Shown here in pieces: positions 30,101 to 41,270 of a stretch of DNA of 64,000 nt. Each line of letters starts with the position of its first letter. Position 1 is the first letter of the stretch. A program made the translations under genes and the position numbers. Under the pieces are notes generated by a model. That model was given only the letters and a program-made list of their open reading frames with translations. It was not told where the DNA came from and did no database searches. Origin of the DNA: Rhabditoides inermis (Eukaryota; Nematoda; Chromadorea; Rhabditida; Rhabditidae); NCBI GenBank assembly GCA_963966185.1, contig CAWZYM010000322.1:22473-86472 (forward strand). Reading direction: 5' to 3'.

Positions 30101-31074
30101 AGATATTATCTTTCAAAAGTACTTCCAAGTAAAAAGTAGTTGGTTTGTACTGTTGTCTCAGTTGAGCAAAAGGACTGACATGTTTTCAATGGAGACATGT
30201 TCAAACAGGCTCTCAGCATTATTCAACGTGTTATGTTACAACAGAAGTTGTGCTTTTAGATAATAACTGCATAACTTTGTGAACGCGTTCATTATAATAT
30301 GGCCGCTTTGCACTGGTATGAGAGAGAGACAGCCTGTTGGCACATGTCTCCATTGAAAACATGTCAGTCAATTTGCTCAACTGAGACAACAGTACAAACC
30401 AACTACTTTTTACTTGGAAGTACTTTTGAAAGATAATGTGTTTTGAATTCTTTTCTCTTTTCTCCTACCTACACGTTTCACTGACACATTTACCTTAAAA
30501 AAGAAGGATGTATGCAGATAAAGACACGGTCTCTCTGTTGCAACTCCACTGTACTTGCTCGCTAGACCATGGCTCATGGCTCATTGAACGTTGAACGCAA
30601 AAAAGGTTCGCATCATTAGCACGTTTCTGCATGAGTTTCTTGTTTTTTATCAGTTATTTTTAGTTTTTGTTATATCTTTACAATAATTTACATAGTTTAG
30701 GTAAATTACTATTTACGTAATTCACTTGATTCACGTATTTAAATTAGGTAAATAATTAAATAGGTAATTAATTGTGATTTACAGGTGTGGTTCTCGAATC
30801 GCCGGGCACGCAGTCGAAAAACAGCCGTCGGAGCGCCCTATATGCTCCCGGAAACCAGTGCGAGAGTGAGTTTACAAACCAATGGACGATTAGTATTTTA
30901 TGTGGGTTTTTTTTCGAAACGTGCGTGATTCAGGCGCCGCTTCCTCCGCCGCTTCCTCTCTGGCCGTTCTTCCCTCTCCCTCCCTTCCCCCTTCTCCCAC
31001 CGATCCCCGACTTCTTCTCGGATCTAGCCAACAACAATCAGTTCTTCAATATGTTCGCGTATCCGATGCTGTGA
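25693..31074 (+). CDS. Divergent second Pax3/7-type gene, 298 aa (downstream copy)
   Basis: Ten phase-consistent exons: 25693-25770, 25890-25987, 26831-26927, 27152-27217, 27483-27541, 27796-27917, 29014-29079, 29465-29553, 30785-30865 and 30934-31074. The paired domain starts [20 protein letters not shown] (residue 27). Its C-terminal subdomain is rewritten but recognisable ([36 protein letters not shown]). A degenerate octapeptide HSIEQILRT (165-173) and a complete homeodomain (180-239) with helix 3 [12 protein letters not shown] follow. The tail is proline and aromatic rich and ends FNMFAYPML. Exon 2 is almost identical in DNA to that of the upstream gene, including intronic bases before it, while later exons differ strongly. 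Introns are larger and hold MITEs and purine tracts. All junctions and key DNA-contact residues are intact, so it looks functional. Likely a tandem paralogue with its own target range. Confidence 0.9.
26370..26735. repeat. Intronic degenerate tandem repeat, three units
   Basis: Units beginning TACGTTTCACTC at about 26380, 26472 and 26655 continue with similar text (ATTYTTAA.CTCA..GGAAACGGAGAT.CCCAATGTCATA). It lies in intron 2 of the second Pax gene. A decoy of the true exon-3 acceptor (CTCTCTTGCAGACCCCGTGT) lies at about 26617, about 200 bp before the real one. Confidence 0.7.
26928..27120. repeat. Polypurine (GA/GGGA)n tract
   Basis: Fills nearly the whole intron 3 of the second Pax gene, with GGGA units changing to pure GA near 27080-27118. 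A similar tract occupies 25996-26210 of intron 2. Confidence 0.95.
27577..27690 (-). mobile_element. Truncated retroposon 3' end, minus orientation
   Basis: AATCAATCAATCAATCGTTT followed by ATCATGATGATATAAAGCAT, CAGTAGTGCCTAAGATGCC. On the minus strand this matches GGCA.CTTAGGCACTACTGTA and ATAAACGATTGATTG of the copies at 14985 and 60965. Confidence 0.7.
28030..28165. mobile_element. Degenerate half copy of the 30106 hairpin MITE
   Basis: GAGAAAGAGAGCCTGTTGAC, then CTCAATTGACACAACAGTAC, then GTAGTACTTTCGAAATATA. This corresponds to the right arm of the 30106-30435 element with many changes. Confidence 0.65.
29082..29385. repeat. Long pyrimidine tract
   Basis: About 300 bp of CTCT/CCCT units forming most of intron 7 of the second Pax gene. 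Confidence 0.95.
29922..29951 (+). other. Putative G-quadruplex
   Basis: Six GGG runs within about 30 bases (GGGCGGGCGGGCGCTCGGGC and on), in intron 8 of the second Pax gene. A small hairpin TCCGCATTCGAGTGCGGA lies just upstream at 29883. Confidence 0.6.
30106..30435. mobile_element. Hairpin MITE, copy with TIRs of about 100 bp
   Basis: TATCTTTCAAAAGTACTTCC... at the left and ...GGAAGTACTTTTGAAAGATA at the right are reverse complements over about 100 bp, including TAGTTGGTTTGTACTGTTGT. The loop is about 130 bp and there is no ORF. The termini resemble those of the hairpins at 13951 and 39441. Confidence 0.9.
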
Positions 31075-31467
31075 TTATGATTTGCACATTGAATCGTATC
31101 GCTTTTACTAATCGACTAACCGACTAACACGTGTAATAACAAATTATGATGCTAACACTAACTAACGCGCTAACATAACCGTGCCGATCTCATCGAAAAC
31201 CCCAAATGTGTATGTTTGACAATTCATTTTCGGAAAACTTGTGCCTCTTGTGTGATGATGATAAAGTGTCGATTCGTTTCACCACCCAATCAAGAAAGTA
31301 GCCGGGGGCGGATTTATACTCCCGGATTTACGGAAGAGATCCGCTAAAGTCGAACACGCGAACGCGACCGAATCCCTCTCTTATCCGCCTACAGTAGTCG
31401 GCGAAATCCATTTTGATTACTTACTCTTGTTTCAATCGAGTATCGTTCTCGCACACATGACATGGGC

Positions 31468-31509
<42 letters not shown>

Positions 31510-32170
31510 TGCGTGTGTGCAAGCGAGATGGGTCGTCGCACAGTTCTGGTTTTGCAGTGGGTGCAAGGTGAAACCGTCTTTGGAACGTAAACAAGAACGT
31601 AAACAGTAGTCTCGCGGGTCAAATCAAAACACCTCCACTTGTCATCGAGTGCACACAGTGCCAAAATAGTCATTATACTACCAGTACCTGGAACTGAATG
31701 AGAGAAGGAGGGAAATAGCGTGCAGAAAGGAGAGAGCTACGACTTCATAGAACGTCTTGTTACTTCACAACATAGTCATTACATTCATTACAACATCAAA
31801 ACACTGGCCGTGATAAAATCATAGTGCGAATAGCGCCAGCAAAAAATCCAATTGGGCTGCCGGTCCTTTTATCCCTTTCACGATCTGCAAAACGAGCGAG
31901 CGCCCCGCTCAAATCACCCCTCTAACCCCCCGCGAATCTATTCAATCGGTAAACACATCCACTCTCTAACCGGTACATAGCCTACGCAACACAATGTGTC
32001 TATGTCATAGAACACACCCGCATACAGTATGCCCTTGTCTGCGTGTCTGCCCGCGCTGCCTGTCTGGTGTCTGCCGGCCGAGAGAGGGGGGCTGGCCCCA
32101 TTCGCTCTCTCCACAGATCCAGTCAGCCCTGTGCCTAGCCCCTCACTCACTCCTCTCTCACTCTGCTATT
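31075..32170. other. Intergenic region downstream of the second Pax gene
   Basis: No supported gene. It contains a (GA)n tract at 31469-31506. GC-rich, CTG/CCG-dense sequence at 32035-32110 just before the next start is probably that gene's promoter. Confidence 0.45.
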
Positions 32171-32889
32171 ATGACCCGCCTCGTTCTCGTCGTCGCTCTC
32201 GGTGAGTATCGACACTTTGTTGCTTTTTTTGTAAACACTTTGTAAATTAGTATTTTATAATAACACTGTATTAGGGTGTTGCATTGCACGCACAGTCGGT
32301 TTCTGTGTTGTTTGAGTTAGAGTAGTTAGTAATTATGTTATGCTCGATGTCTGATTCTTTCCAAGAAACCAAACCCCTTTTTTGCACAAGCACTTCTTTC
32401 GTGCCATTTCAATCTCCTCGTTCTCGAATTTCCGCATCTACCCCCATATCAGACTCTCTCACGGGGGTATAGTGTTTCGCGCATCCCAGTAGTGCATGAC
32501 ATCGAAGAATCACACTCCACACGCACAAAGTGCGGGATTTCTCGCGCGCGTGCGAGCCGATCCGGATTTGGCGAATAGATCGCGCGCGTCACCTTGAACT
32601 AAGCGAGATTGGAACACACACCGAAAACGATGTTTGATATTCGGCGACTGTTGTGCTGTAAGTAGTAGTGATTCATTCGATGCGGCTCGAGTGGCAATCT
32701 GATGTATGCTGTAATGCGTGCGAACTCTATGTATCATTCTCTTTATGCAGAGGTCAAAGCTTTCACAGCCCGCTGAATCAGACAAAGACAGTTTCTCTTG
32801 CGTCAGCTAAGAGGTCAACGATGAAAAGCTGAATCAGACTGTTCGTTAGTCAGCGCCCAATTTCGCATTAGGCCAGTCATCACATCATC

Positions 32890-32929
<40 letters not shown>

Positions 32930-33656
32930 CTGTCACCAGCCGCATTTCCTGCATGCGAAATGCACGTCCAGCCGGGAACAGATGCCCTGAGGCAATATGC
33001 ATAGATAGAGAGAGTGAGAGTGAATAGCTAATGGATGAGGGCGATATCGCATTTCGAAAGGATGCGCGCCATTCATGTATCCGTTCAGCTGGTCCCCTCA
33101 TCTCTCTCTCATCTTTCTTTCTCTTACTTTCTTCCTCTCTCTCACTCACTCACTCTCCCTCCATCTCACTCCCCCCCCTTACTCTCTCTCCCTCTCTTTC
33201 ATCACAATCGCTCTTCATTATACCAGCCGCTGACTCAAAAGCCTTTATGTCTGTCCTGCCAACGATTCCACTTCTCTTTCGAAATCTTCAAGCGGCAAGA
33301 AAATCGAATCCGCTAATTCAGTCTCACTGGAGAGTATCTCAAGAGCTTTTCCACACCACATATGACAAATACGGGAATTATTCGCGCCTCTCTTCGAGAA
33401 TCTTCCAGGAAGAGAGGAACGCATTAGCAGTTTAGCACTTGTTGTGCATTCCTTGCCAGGAGAGGAGATGAGGAAGGAGAAGAGAGAGAGTGAGGGAGAG
33501 AGAGGGAGAGAAAAAGAGAAAGAGAGAAAAGGAAGAAAACAGCCTTGGTATGGTTCAAAGATGAGCGCAGGAACACAGTGGTGTGTGTACACACCATGTA
33601 ATCTTCTCATTTCGCGCGCGCCGTTCCCTATTTGGAGGTCAGAGATTATGGGAAGT

Positions 33657-33718
<62 letters not shown>

Positions 33719-35059
33719 GGAGGGAAAAGGGCAGCCGTTCGGAAGTGAGGTGTTTGGGGAGAATTACTGCGCCTCTCAAAGACCATCAGAAACCACAAAA
33801 ACCGTCGGCGATGGTTCCGTGCCAAAGGGGTTCATTTCAAATGGAAGGCCATTGAGAGATGATCCAAAAATCGACAAGGTCACAACGTCGATTAATCAGA
33901 GTTCACAGCAGCTGGAAATAACTACTCTTACTCAAATGTAGACACTTTTTTCACATACCGTACCCCTACCGTACCCTACAGTAACTCTTCCAGCCCTTCC
34001 CCTCCTCATCCTCGCCTCGTCGGACGGCCCGGTGAAGAGTGTGACCGTCGACGAGATGCCGCCCGCCGCCGCCGACGCCGCCCGTACGTTTGCAATACGT
34101 TTTCCGATACGTTTCGCGGCACATACATTCATACACCGCCCTGGGGACACAGCAATGTAAACAGCCGCAATCCGCAATCTATTTTTAAACTCCACCCTAT
34201 CGAATAAGTTTCAGCCACTCCACAAGAACACAAAGCATCTGGAAAAATACTAATAAGGAAGTGGAAAACGCTTTTGAGTGACGATGACATTTCCAGCGCA
34301 GGACGACGCGCCGATCCAGGTGGAGAAGAAGGACGGAGCTGACCCCGCCGCGCCCGCCGCGCCCTCTGCTTCGATGCCCGCTGCGGAGCCCACGGAGACC
34401 CGCACAGAGGCCCCCAAGGAGGAGGAGAAGAAGGACGACATGGCACCTGCTGGAGACATGGGCAACGGTGAGGGAGTGCTGTACTTTACTCAGGCGGCTG
34501 GATTAACGTAGTTACTACTATTTTACCTAGAGAAAGTTGCAGCGGTAGCGTGGTTACTGAGTTACTGTACTGTTTCACTTACTCTGCTTTTGCACTGGTC
34601 TTGGCGATTGTTGAAAAGGCGGGTTCATGCTGCTTCCGAAGAGTATAACTTTTCAGAAATAGTTGTTAGAGAAAGTGGCAGCAGTAACGTGGTTACTGTA
34701 CTACTTTACTTACTCGGGGCGAAGCAGACTTTTGTGTACGGTAGCTTATCGTTTTTCCCATTATCCGCCTTATCTTCTGAGAGTTTGCCGGTACAAATCT
34801 TGTGATAGATAGATTCGCATTTGAAAAGTCGTGTGCCGCTGATTGAGTGAGAATTGAAGCGATGTTATCTATCTATCAATTATCAGTCAACCAGTGATCA
34901 ATCAGAAATCAATCAATATCAGTCATCAATCGCTTCTCTGCAGCTGTGTCCACTGACGACGTGACGACGTCCGAGACGCCTTCTGACTCCGAAGCCGTGA
35001 GCGGGGCTTCGGCCGCCGCCGTCGCTGCCTCCATCGCGGTCGCCGCTCTCCTCTTCTAA
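32171..35059 (+). CDS. Small secreted acidic/alanine-proline-rich protein, 135 aa
   Basis: Four exons join in phase: 32171-32201, 33994-34083, 34297-34467 and 34944-35059. The N-terminus MTRLVLVVALALPLLILASS is a clear signal peptide, split by a 1.8-kb first intron. The mature part is low complexity: an Ala/Pro-rich stretch, an acidic/lysine segment (EAPKEEEKKDD) and Thr/Ser-rich text (STDDVTTSETPSDS). It ends in a hydrophobic run (AAAVAASIAVAALLF) at the extreme C-terminus after small residues, which suggests a GPI-anchor signal or a short tail anchor. I do not recognise a family. It is probably a surface or mucin-like peptide. A poly(A) signal AATAAA lies at 35318-35323. The phase consistency of the four exons and the two hydrophobic ends support a real gene. 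Confidence 0.75.
32892..32924. repeat. (GA)n microsatellite
   Basis: Pure GA repeat in the first intron of the secreted-protein gene. A longer one lies at 33658-33718. Confidence 0.9.
33658..33718. repeat. (GA)n microsatellite
   Basis: About 60 bp of pure GA repeat in the same intron. Confidence 0.95.
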
Positions 35060-36107
35060 TCTTCTAATCTCACTACATACCTCTCGTAGACAAGCCCCGT
35101 TTTCCACGATAGAAGCTTTACGCATCCACACAACCCCGTCTTCCTACCACCATGTAGCATCTAGTCACACACTTAAACGAGACCACGTGAAGTATTGATT
35201 GTATACCGTATATCGTATACGTTTCACTATGCTCAACTCACCACACACACACACACCACACATTCTCTCTGTAAGTGAAATCATGAAAAATGAAAGTCAT
35301 TTGTTATTGTGAACGTGAATAAATGTGTTATAAAAGTTTTGAGTTGCTTCAATCTCGATAGAAGGCACTGTGAATAGTTGTTTTTTTTTCTCTTTCAAAA
35401 ATGAACGCGATGTTCATTTGTATTATCTTACCTTGTTTCAAATATTCGTCTGCTTCGATTGGGCCAAAAACGGATAGGTGGAAACGACATGGTTGTGTGT
35501 AGTGTATAGTTGAAATTCATGTCACGCCTGTGGTATTTGAAGGAACGAGCGAGATGTTGCCTCGAGGAATCGTTGTGTCCGTTTCATTTGAATAGCCATG
35601 AAGAGAATCAAGTGTGTAGGTCGGCAGCTCAGTCGCATCTCCATAATTTTTCACAGCAATAGTCATCCGGAACATCGCGTTTGCGAATGGCAAACATTTT
35701 TTTTGTGATTGGGCAAAACATATCACAGTTTCACTATTTATATAGCGTCCTGGCTGGAGATGTTGTATGCGTATCATGTTTCAACTGACCACTTGTATTC
35801 GTATATTCGCTGCATTGATTAGAATTGGGGCGAGTATTGGGATCGGCTTGATAAACAATTGTTTTCTGTTGTTTTTTTTTACAATCAAATAACAATTGTT
35901 TTTTACCGCTACTACGCTTGCATGCAATTGCAGTCTCATCGCCTCTCACCGCAAAACAACGCTTTTTCTAAGCAAGAATTCATCAACGCTCTACAACAGA
36001 ACAGTGCAAAATATTTAAAGTAAACTCATGGCTATACAACAGAAGTAGCAGTAACAAAAATAACAGTGAGTAGCGTGAGTACGAGCCAACATGGGAATCG
36101 GGCGTCG
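35060..36107. other. Convergent intergenic region, no gene seen
   Basis: The 3' ends of the secreted-protein gene (plus) and the F-box gene (minus) face each other here. The sequence is AT-rich with AATAAA at 35318. Small ORFs have no supporting features. Confidence 0.5.
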
Positions 36108-37817
36108 TCACTGCTCGCTGGCGCCAGTCAGCCGCAGGAGAGACGCGAACAGCCCCGAGTGCCGCCTCTTCTGCTCCTCGTCCCCGAACTGCTCGACAAC
36201 CTTGCGCTCGCAACGAATACCTCAAAAGATGGAGTTGGCATGACAACCTATAAAACATACCGTTCCCCACTGTAAGATGGTATGAGCCAGCAAATCACGA
36301 ATCATGCTAACATTTGTATATTCCGTTTGCACTCAGCTCAACATTTCTCGTCGAAAACATTATGTTGTCCAATAGTTCTACCGTACCCTGAAGTCTTAAA
36401 AAGTGAAAATTTCATCACACGTTTACAGTTCTTTTTTGCAAAGTTGGAAGCACACCTAGCTAGTGTAGTGGTAACGCTCTCGCTTGAAAAGATATCTTAA
36501 ATTTGAAAACCTCATCAAAATGACTTTGATCTTTCTCTAACCACCCTAATGTCTCTCGTGAAAAGCGTGAAACTCATATGCGAGCCCACTATATGTCTGA
36601 TAGACGGACAAACACACCGTCGAGCCAGCGAGTGAACAACGCCACGTCCTCATCCGAGTCCGCCCACACACAAGCAGTCAGAGTGCCGACCTGAACGAGT
36701 AGAGTACCTCCTACCTTCCACACTCCGACCTTGCCGAGCCTCTCCAGACAGTTTCCAGCCAACCGAAGCGACTGCCGCGTCACAGGCTCGTCGTAGCCGG
36801 AACCGTCTGCACAACAGATGAAAGAAGCGAATCATCGACTCACGTTCATACAGACGAATCCTGACGTCGAATCGGCGGGCGATCCTCGCAAACTTCGGAA
36901 ACGAGTGTTTGTAGGCGAGCAAACTGTAGTGGTATGGATAGTCGAGCAGGGCTCGGATCAAAACGCACAACAAGCCGTTGAAGATGAAGAGGTTGGCGGA
37001 GACACGAGCGATCCTCAGCGCAGCCAGCCGATCGATCACAGGCGCCTTCAGCTTACGCAACTAAACATACGCCGTGCGATGCAGATGGGGGAGAGACGTA
37101 CCGAGTTGAGACAGAACAGGTGGATAGAGTGGAGACGCGGCAGGCACGCCAAGTGGTGCACGAACCGAGTGCAGCCCTGCGCGCACTGATCACAACTCCC
37201 ACTTCGACACTCACCTCTCCCATGTCCAGCGCTCCGATGTCGTAGCGGTGGATGCGGAGTAGTCGCGCGACGACGCGACTCGAAGCCTGCGCCCGACCAC
37301 AACTGCCTCCAGCCTCACACACACGGCAGGCGCATACAGTAACCGCACGGCCAGCAAACTCCTAGCAAACACGCAAAGTTGGCTGGCGATCAGAGTGACT
37401 AGAACGTGCCAGTAGACGAAGCCTGCTTGCGGGTTCGGAACGCGGGTGGGGGTAGGTGACACGGAGCAGGGCGGGGGTGCGATACGAGGCAGACTGGTTG
37501 CGGGAGCAGAGCGCGCGCACCGAGCGAGACACGCGCAACAGACAGAGACGGGTCTGCAAGCAGCAACGCATGCCCTATCGCCCATCCCCGACCACACCTG
37601 CACATCGAGAAGTGGAAGGAGGTGGTCGTGCGCGACGACGTCCGGAAGATCGCCCAGCGGGAACGACTACAAAGCAACGGTCAGTAGCTCAGTCTCTTTG
37701 AAACTGACTTCGCAACTATTATTGAAGGATCTGTCTCGAAGAGACTGACCACGCCAGAAACCACTCCAACTACACACTCACATCGGCCGAAGCGGGAAGG
37801 GGGAGAGCGCGATGCAT
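36108..37817 (-). CDS. F-box protein, about 307 aa
   Basis: Nine phase-consistent exons: 37817-37782, 37666-37598, 37553-37461, 37361-37215, 37185-37102, 37060-36844, 36806-36715, 36690-36618 and 36220-36108. The N-terminal exons read through LPDVVAHDHLLPLLDV then TRLCLLRVSRSVRALCS. This has the F-box pattern (LP..V....LLP.L.......L..VSR..R.LC), which binds Skp1 in SCF ubiquitin ligases. The remainder has leucine-patterned stretches (LACLPRLHSIHLFCLNSL, ALRIARVSANLFIFNGLL) that may be a divergent substrate-binding region; I cannot name the substrate. The last junction uses a GTGTGT donor; without it translation stops at 36589. A TTATAA box lies about 40 bp upstream of the start. The gene lies about 590 bp downstream of ALG9 on the same strand. 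F-box families expand rapidly in nematodes, so no orthologue is proposed. Confidence 0.72.
36455..36580. mobile_element. tRNA-derived SINE-like fragment, copy 1
   Basis: TAGTGTAGTGGTAACGCTCT resembles the 5' half of a tRNA (A box). About 70 bp later comes AATGTCTCTCGTGAAAAGCG TGAAACT, which is repeated at 63160-63188 after a second tRNA-like head. It sits in the last F-box intron. Confidence 0.55.
37687..37750. mobile_element. MITE-like element, CTCAGTCTC family, copy 2
   Basis: GCTCAGTCTCTTTGAAAC at one end and GTCTCGAAGAGACTGACC at the other are inverted repeats. It is a short, about 63-bp, copy in the first F-box intron. Confidence 0.6.
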
Positions 37818-38408
37818 GATGACTGGAATGTGACGTCCCCTCTCTCTCGTCTGGCTTATAAAGGAGCGGGGGATTGCGCCAGCGGCACAAGGAGTCTGTT
37901 GCGTCAATGAAGAGGACTACGTTTACAACCCAGGTGCGCATGCGAGAACTTGGGTCTGCTGGACAGCCAGTTGTAAAAGGGGAAGCAGAGACGAGATGGA
38001 TATGAGCGTCATCCAACACCCATCAAACACGATTCAAAGGTAGTAAAAGTTGAGGCAAAGCCATCTAGCTTTGTGTTTTTTCGTATAGGCACACGCAAAC
38101 CTCTACACGCAAAAATCAAACAATTTATTTTACCAGACTAGCAATACTCTTAACAACCAGCATGAAACGTATACGGCAATGGGACTGGAAAACAACTCAC
38201 AATCTCCCCTACGAAACAAAAAAAAATAAGTGACACCATTCGTACACGAAATAAAACAGCACACCGAAAACAAATCTAAAGCGTGTAAAGCCCAGAAAAT
38301 CGTGTCGAAACGTTAGGTTAATAACTTATGGAATACACCTCATCTACCTATCACTAATCCAATGTCCCTTGGCGTCTCCTCTTCTCCTCCTCCTTCTGCT
38401 CCTTCTCA

Positions 38409-38858
38409 TCACCGCTTGGTCGGCACAATCCTCTCCAATAGCTGGTAGTGACCGTAGGTGCAGTGTCTGTAATTCATACAATAAAAATATCGCCGATACT
38501 GATAATACAATGACAATCGAATGCAAATAAACGTTATCATCACAATCAAAAATACGCTTCACAATTATATCAACCCAATTCAACCACCGCTTTTCATAAT
38601 AGTGTTTTCGCGGCCTTACCCAGAATAACCAACCACTACCATAATATCAACATCCATTTCTTCCTCTTCTCACACAAGCACCATATCAACTATCAACCTT
38701 CCGTCCGCCGATCAGTGATGCACACAACGTACACACCAACCCCTTTCATACTCACTGCTCGCTGACGTAGGGCACATAGAATGCTCGGAGCAGCTGGTGC
38801 GACTGTCCGGCCAGCAGGTAGGGATGCGACGACACCACGCGCAGCTTGTCCCTCTGGA

Positions 38859-38937
<79 letters not shown>

Positions 38938-39731
38938 ATCAGGATGTTAGAAAATGGTTAGGTTTCGATTTTGGTAACACTAGCTGTTGTAGGAAGCGAG
39001 ATACGCGCGCGCGCTCCCTGAGGGGCAGGTAATCCCCCGTGTACGAATGGTTTTCTAGTAGGGGGGTGGCGCGCACCAGCTGCCTCTAGCAGACAGGGAG
39101 TGCACATTCCACTCTGCCTGTGGATCGCACTGATATCGTTCGGATCGCGTGCTCTGCCGTGTGCACAGTAGTGTTGTGGTTAGCGATTGCGCCCGTTGAG
39201 ATACATGGCTCGAGTTCGGTTCCGGCTGGTGGCAAACTTCCTGTACTATACGATTTTACATAGAAATGACATTGTGATTGTAAATTTTCCTATCAGCATT
39301 ACCTAAGCTCTTTTTTTGCAAAATTTATACAATTTTGGACTCAACAAGATGGATGAACTGTTGGATTTCTTTTAAAAAATGTTTTGTGGTTTATGTTAAT
39401 GTAAATAGATTTATATGAAATCCAATAAAAATACATTCATTATCTTTTGAAAGGACTTCCGTAAGAGAAGAGTTTGTGTTACCCAACGTAATGCAACAAA
39501 AGCTCATGCATTTTATCAATCGAAATAGTACACAAACCTGCTCCAATAATTCAACAAGATATATAATCGATCAGATACCGAAATCAATTTGCCGACGTAC
39601 AACATTTGCTCGCATTAGTTTTTATTGCAGAAAGAGCAGGTTTGTGTACTATTTCGATTGATAAAATGCATGAGCTTTTGTTGCATTACGTTGGGTCACA
39701 CAAACTCTTCTCTTATGGAAGTCCTTTTAAA

Positions 39732-39814
<83 letters not shown>

Positions 39815-41232
39815 TACACAGCCAACCACTAGAAGTACGCTTCTACTCTATTTGATACACGGCGATGAAGTCAATTCATATCACTGTAACTGTCACACAC
39901 TATTTGACTATTACCACTAAAACTATGCATTTTCGCATTTTCACTTGTTCAAGAAAACTAACGTCTCGGTGTACCCAAGTGTTTACATAGTAGGATAACT
40001 TGATGACGTCACTATACATACCCTCCCGCACCCACCATGGCTGCATAGTTGGGCTCGCGCTGCGTGTACTCTCCCGTGTCCAGGTCGATGACAAAATCGC
40101 ACGAGTCCAAGTCCACGTATCTGCAACACAACATCACGTCATCAAACATTGAGTGACGTCACCACGTCACTCAACAGTCACTCAACAAAAAATCAACATC
40201 AACACATTATGTATGAAAAACGATACAACCAGACTCATACGTTTCAATAACACTAGATGAATAAGAGCAAAAAGAACGATAATGGGTCCATACCGAGACG
40301 ATAGAAAATAATAACACCATACAATCTACGCGTCACTCCCGTACTGACACCACGTGAATGTCGAGTACAGCAATTCGTCCCCCCCCTTACCTCGACGGCT
40401 CCTCCAGGTTCTGGTCGTTCATGTGTGTGGGGATAGCCTGCAACACTTGTTCTCTCTCTCTCTCTCTCTCTCTTACCCTCTCTCTCCCTCCCTCCTTCTC
40501 CCTCTCCCCACTCACCTTGGTAATGTCGGGAATCTTTCCCTGCTGCCACTGCTTGGGCAGCTGTCCACGGAACTCGCTCTGCAGGAACGAGAGCTGTGTG
40601 CGGCGCTTCCGGCCAAACCTGCAATGGCACTGTCCCTGTATCTTTCTCTCTCTTCCTCTCTCCCCCTCTCTCTCTTTCCTTTCCCCTCCCCCTTCTTTCA
40701 CCCACTTGTCCTCCACGTCATCTGGGAGGAAGAAGCTCGACGGGAACCGGTACCACTCCTTGCCCACGCACACTCGAACAGGGTCCTAACAAGGGAAAAA
40801 AACGTCTCCATGTTTTGCAAGGAAAATATCAACCGAATTATTTCAAAACTCCTCACCTCCACCTCCAACAAGACTTTTACGTGAAACCTATTACAAAACA
40901 AAACAAAAACTCACATTCCTCTGACTGAAATCAAACTGCTCGGTGGCCGAGAACAGGTGGTCGTTGAGCGATCTGGAATCATCCTATATCCTTTCCCTCT
41001 CTTCCTGCCTCCCTCTCTTTTCCATCCTCTCTCCCCCTCCCTCCATCTCTCACCTCCTCTCCTCTCTCTTTCGTCTCTCCCCCTCCTCCTCACCTGTACA
41101 CATCGGCCTGTCCGGTGAAGTTCCTGTACAGGCTGAACGTGCGCATGAACGAGACGCACATGAACAGTACCACCACCGCTGTGGCCAGACCGAACGAGAC
41201 GTTGCGCCACGGAAGCAGCCTGCAGCACACTC

Positions 41233-41270
<38 letters not shown>

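Noticed and set aside
34129..34465. Antisense frames opposite the secreted-protein gene
   Set aside because: Compositional shadows of the Ala/Pro/Glu-rich exon.
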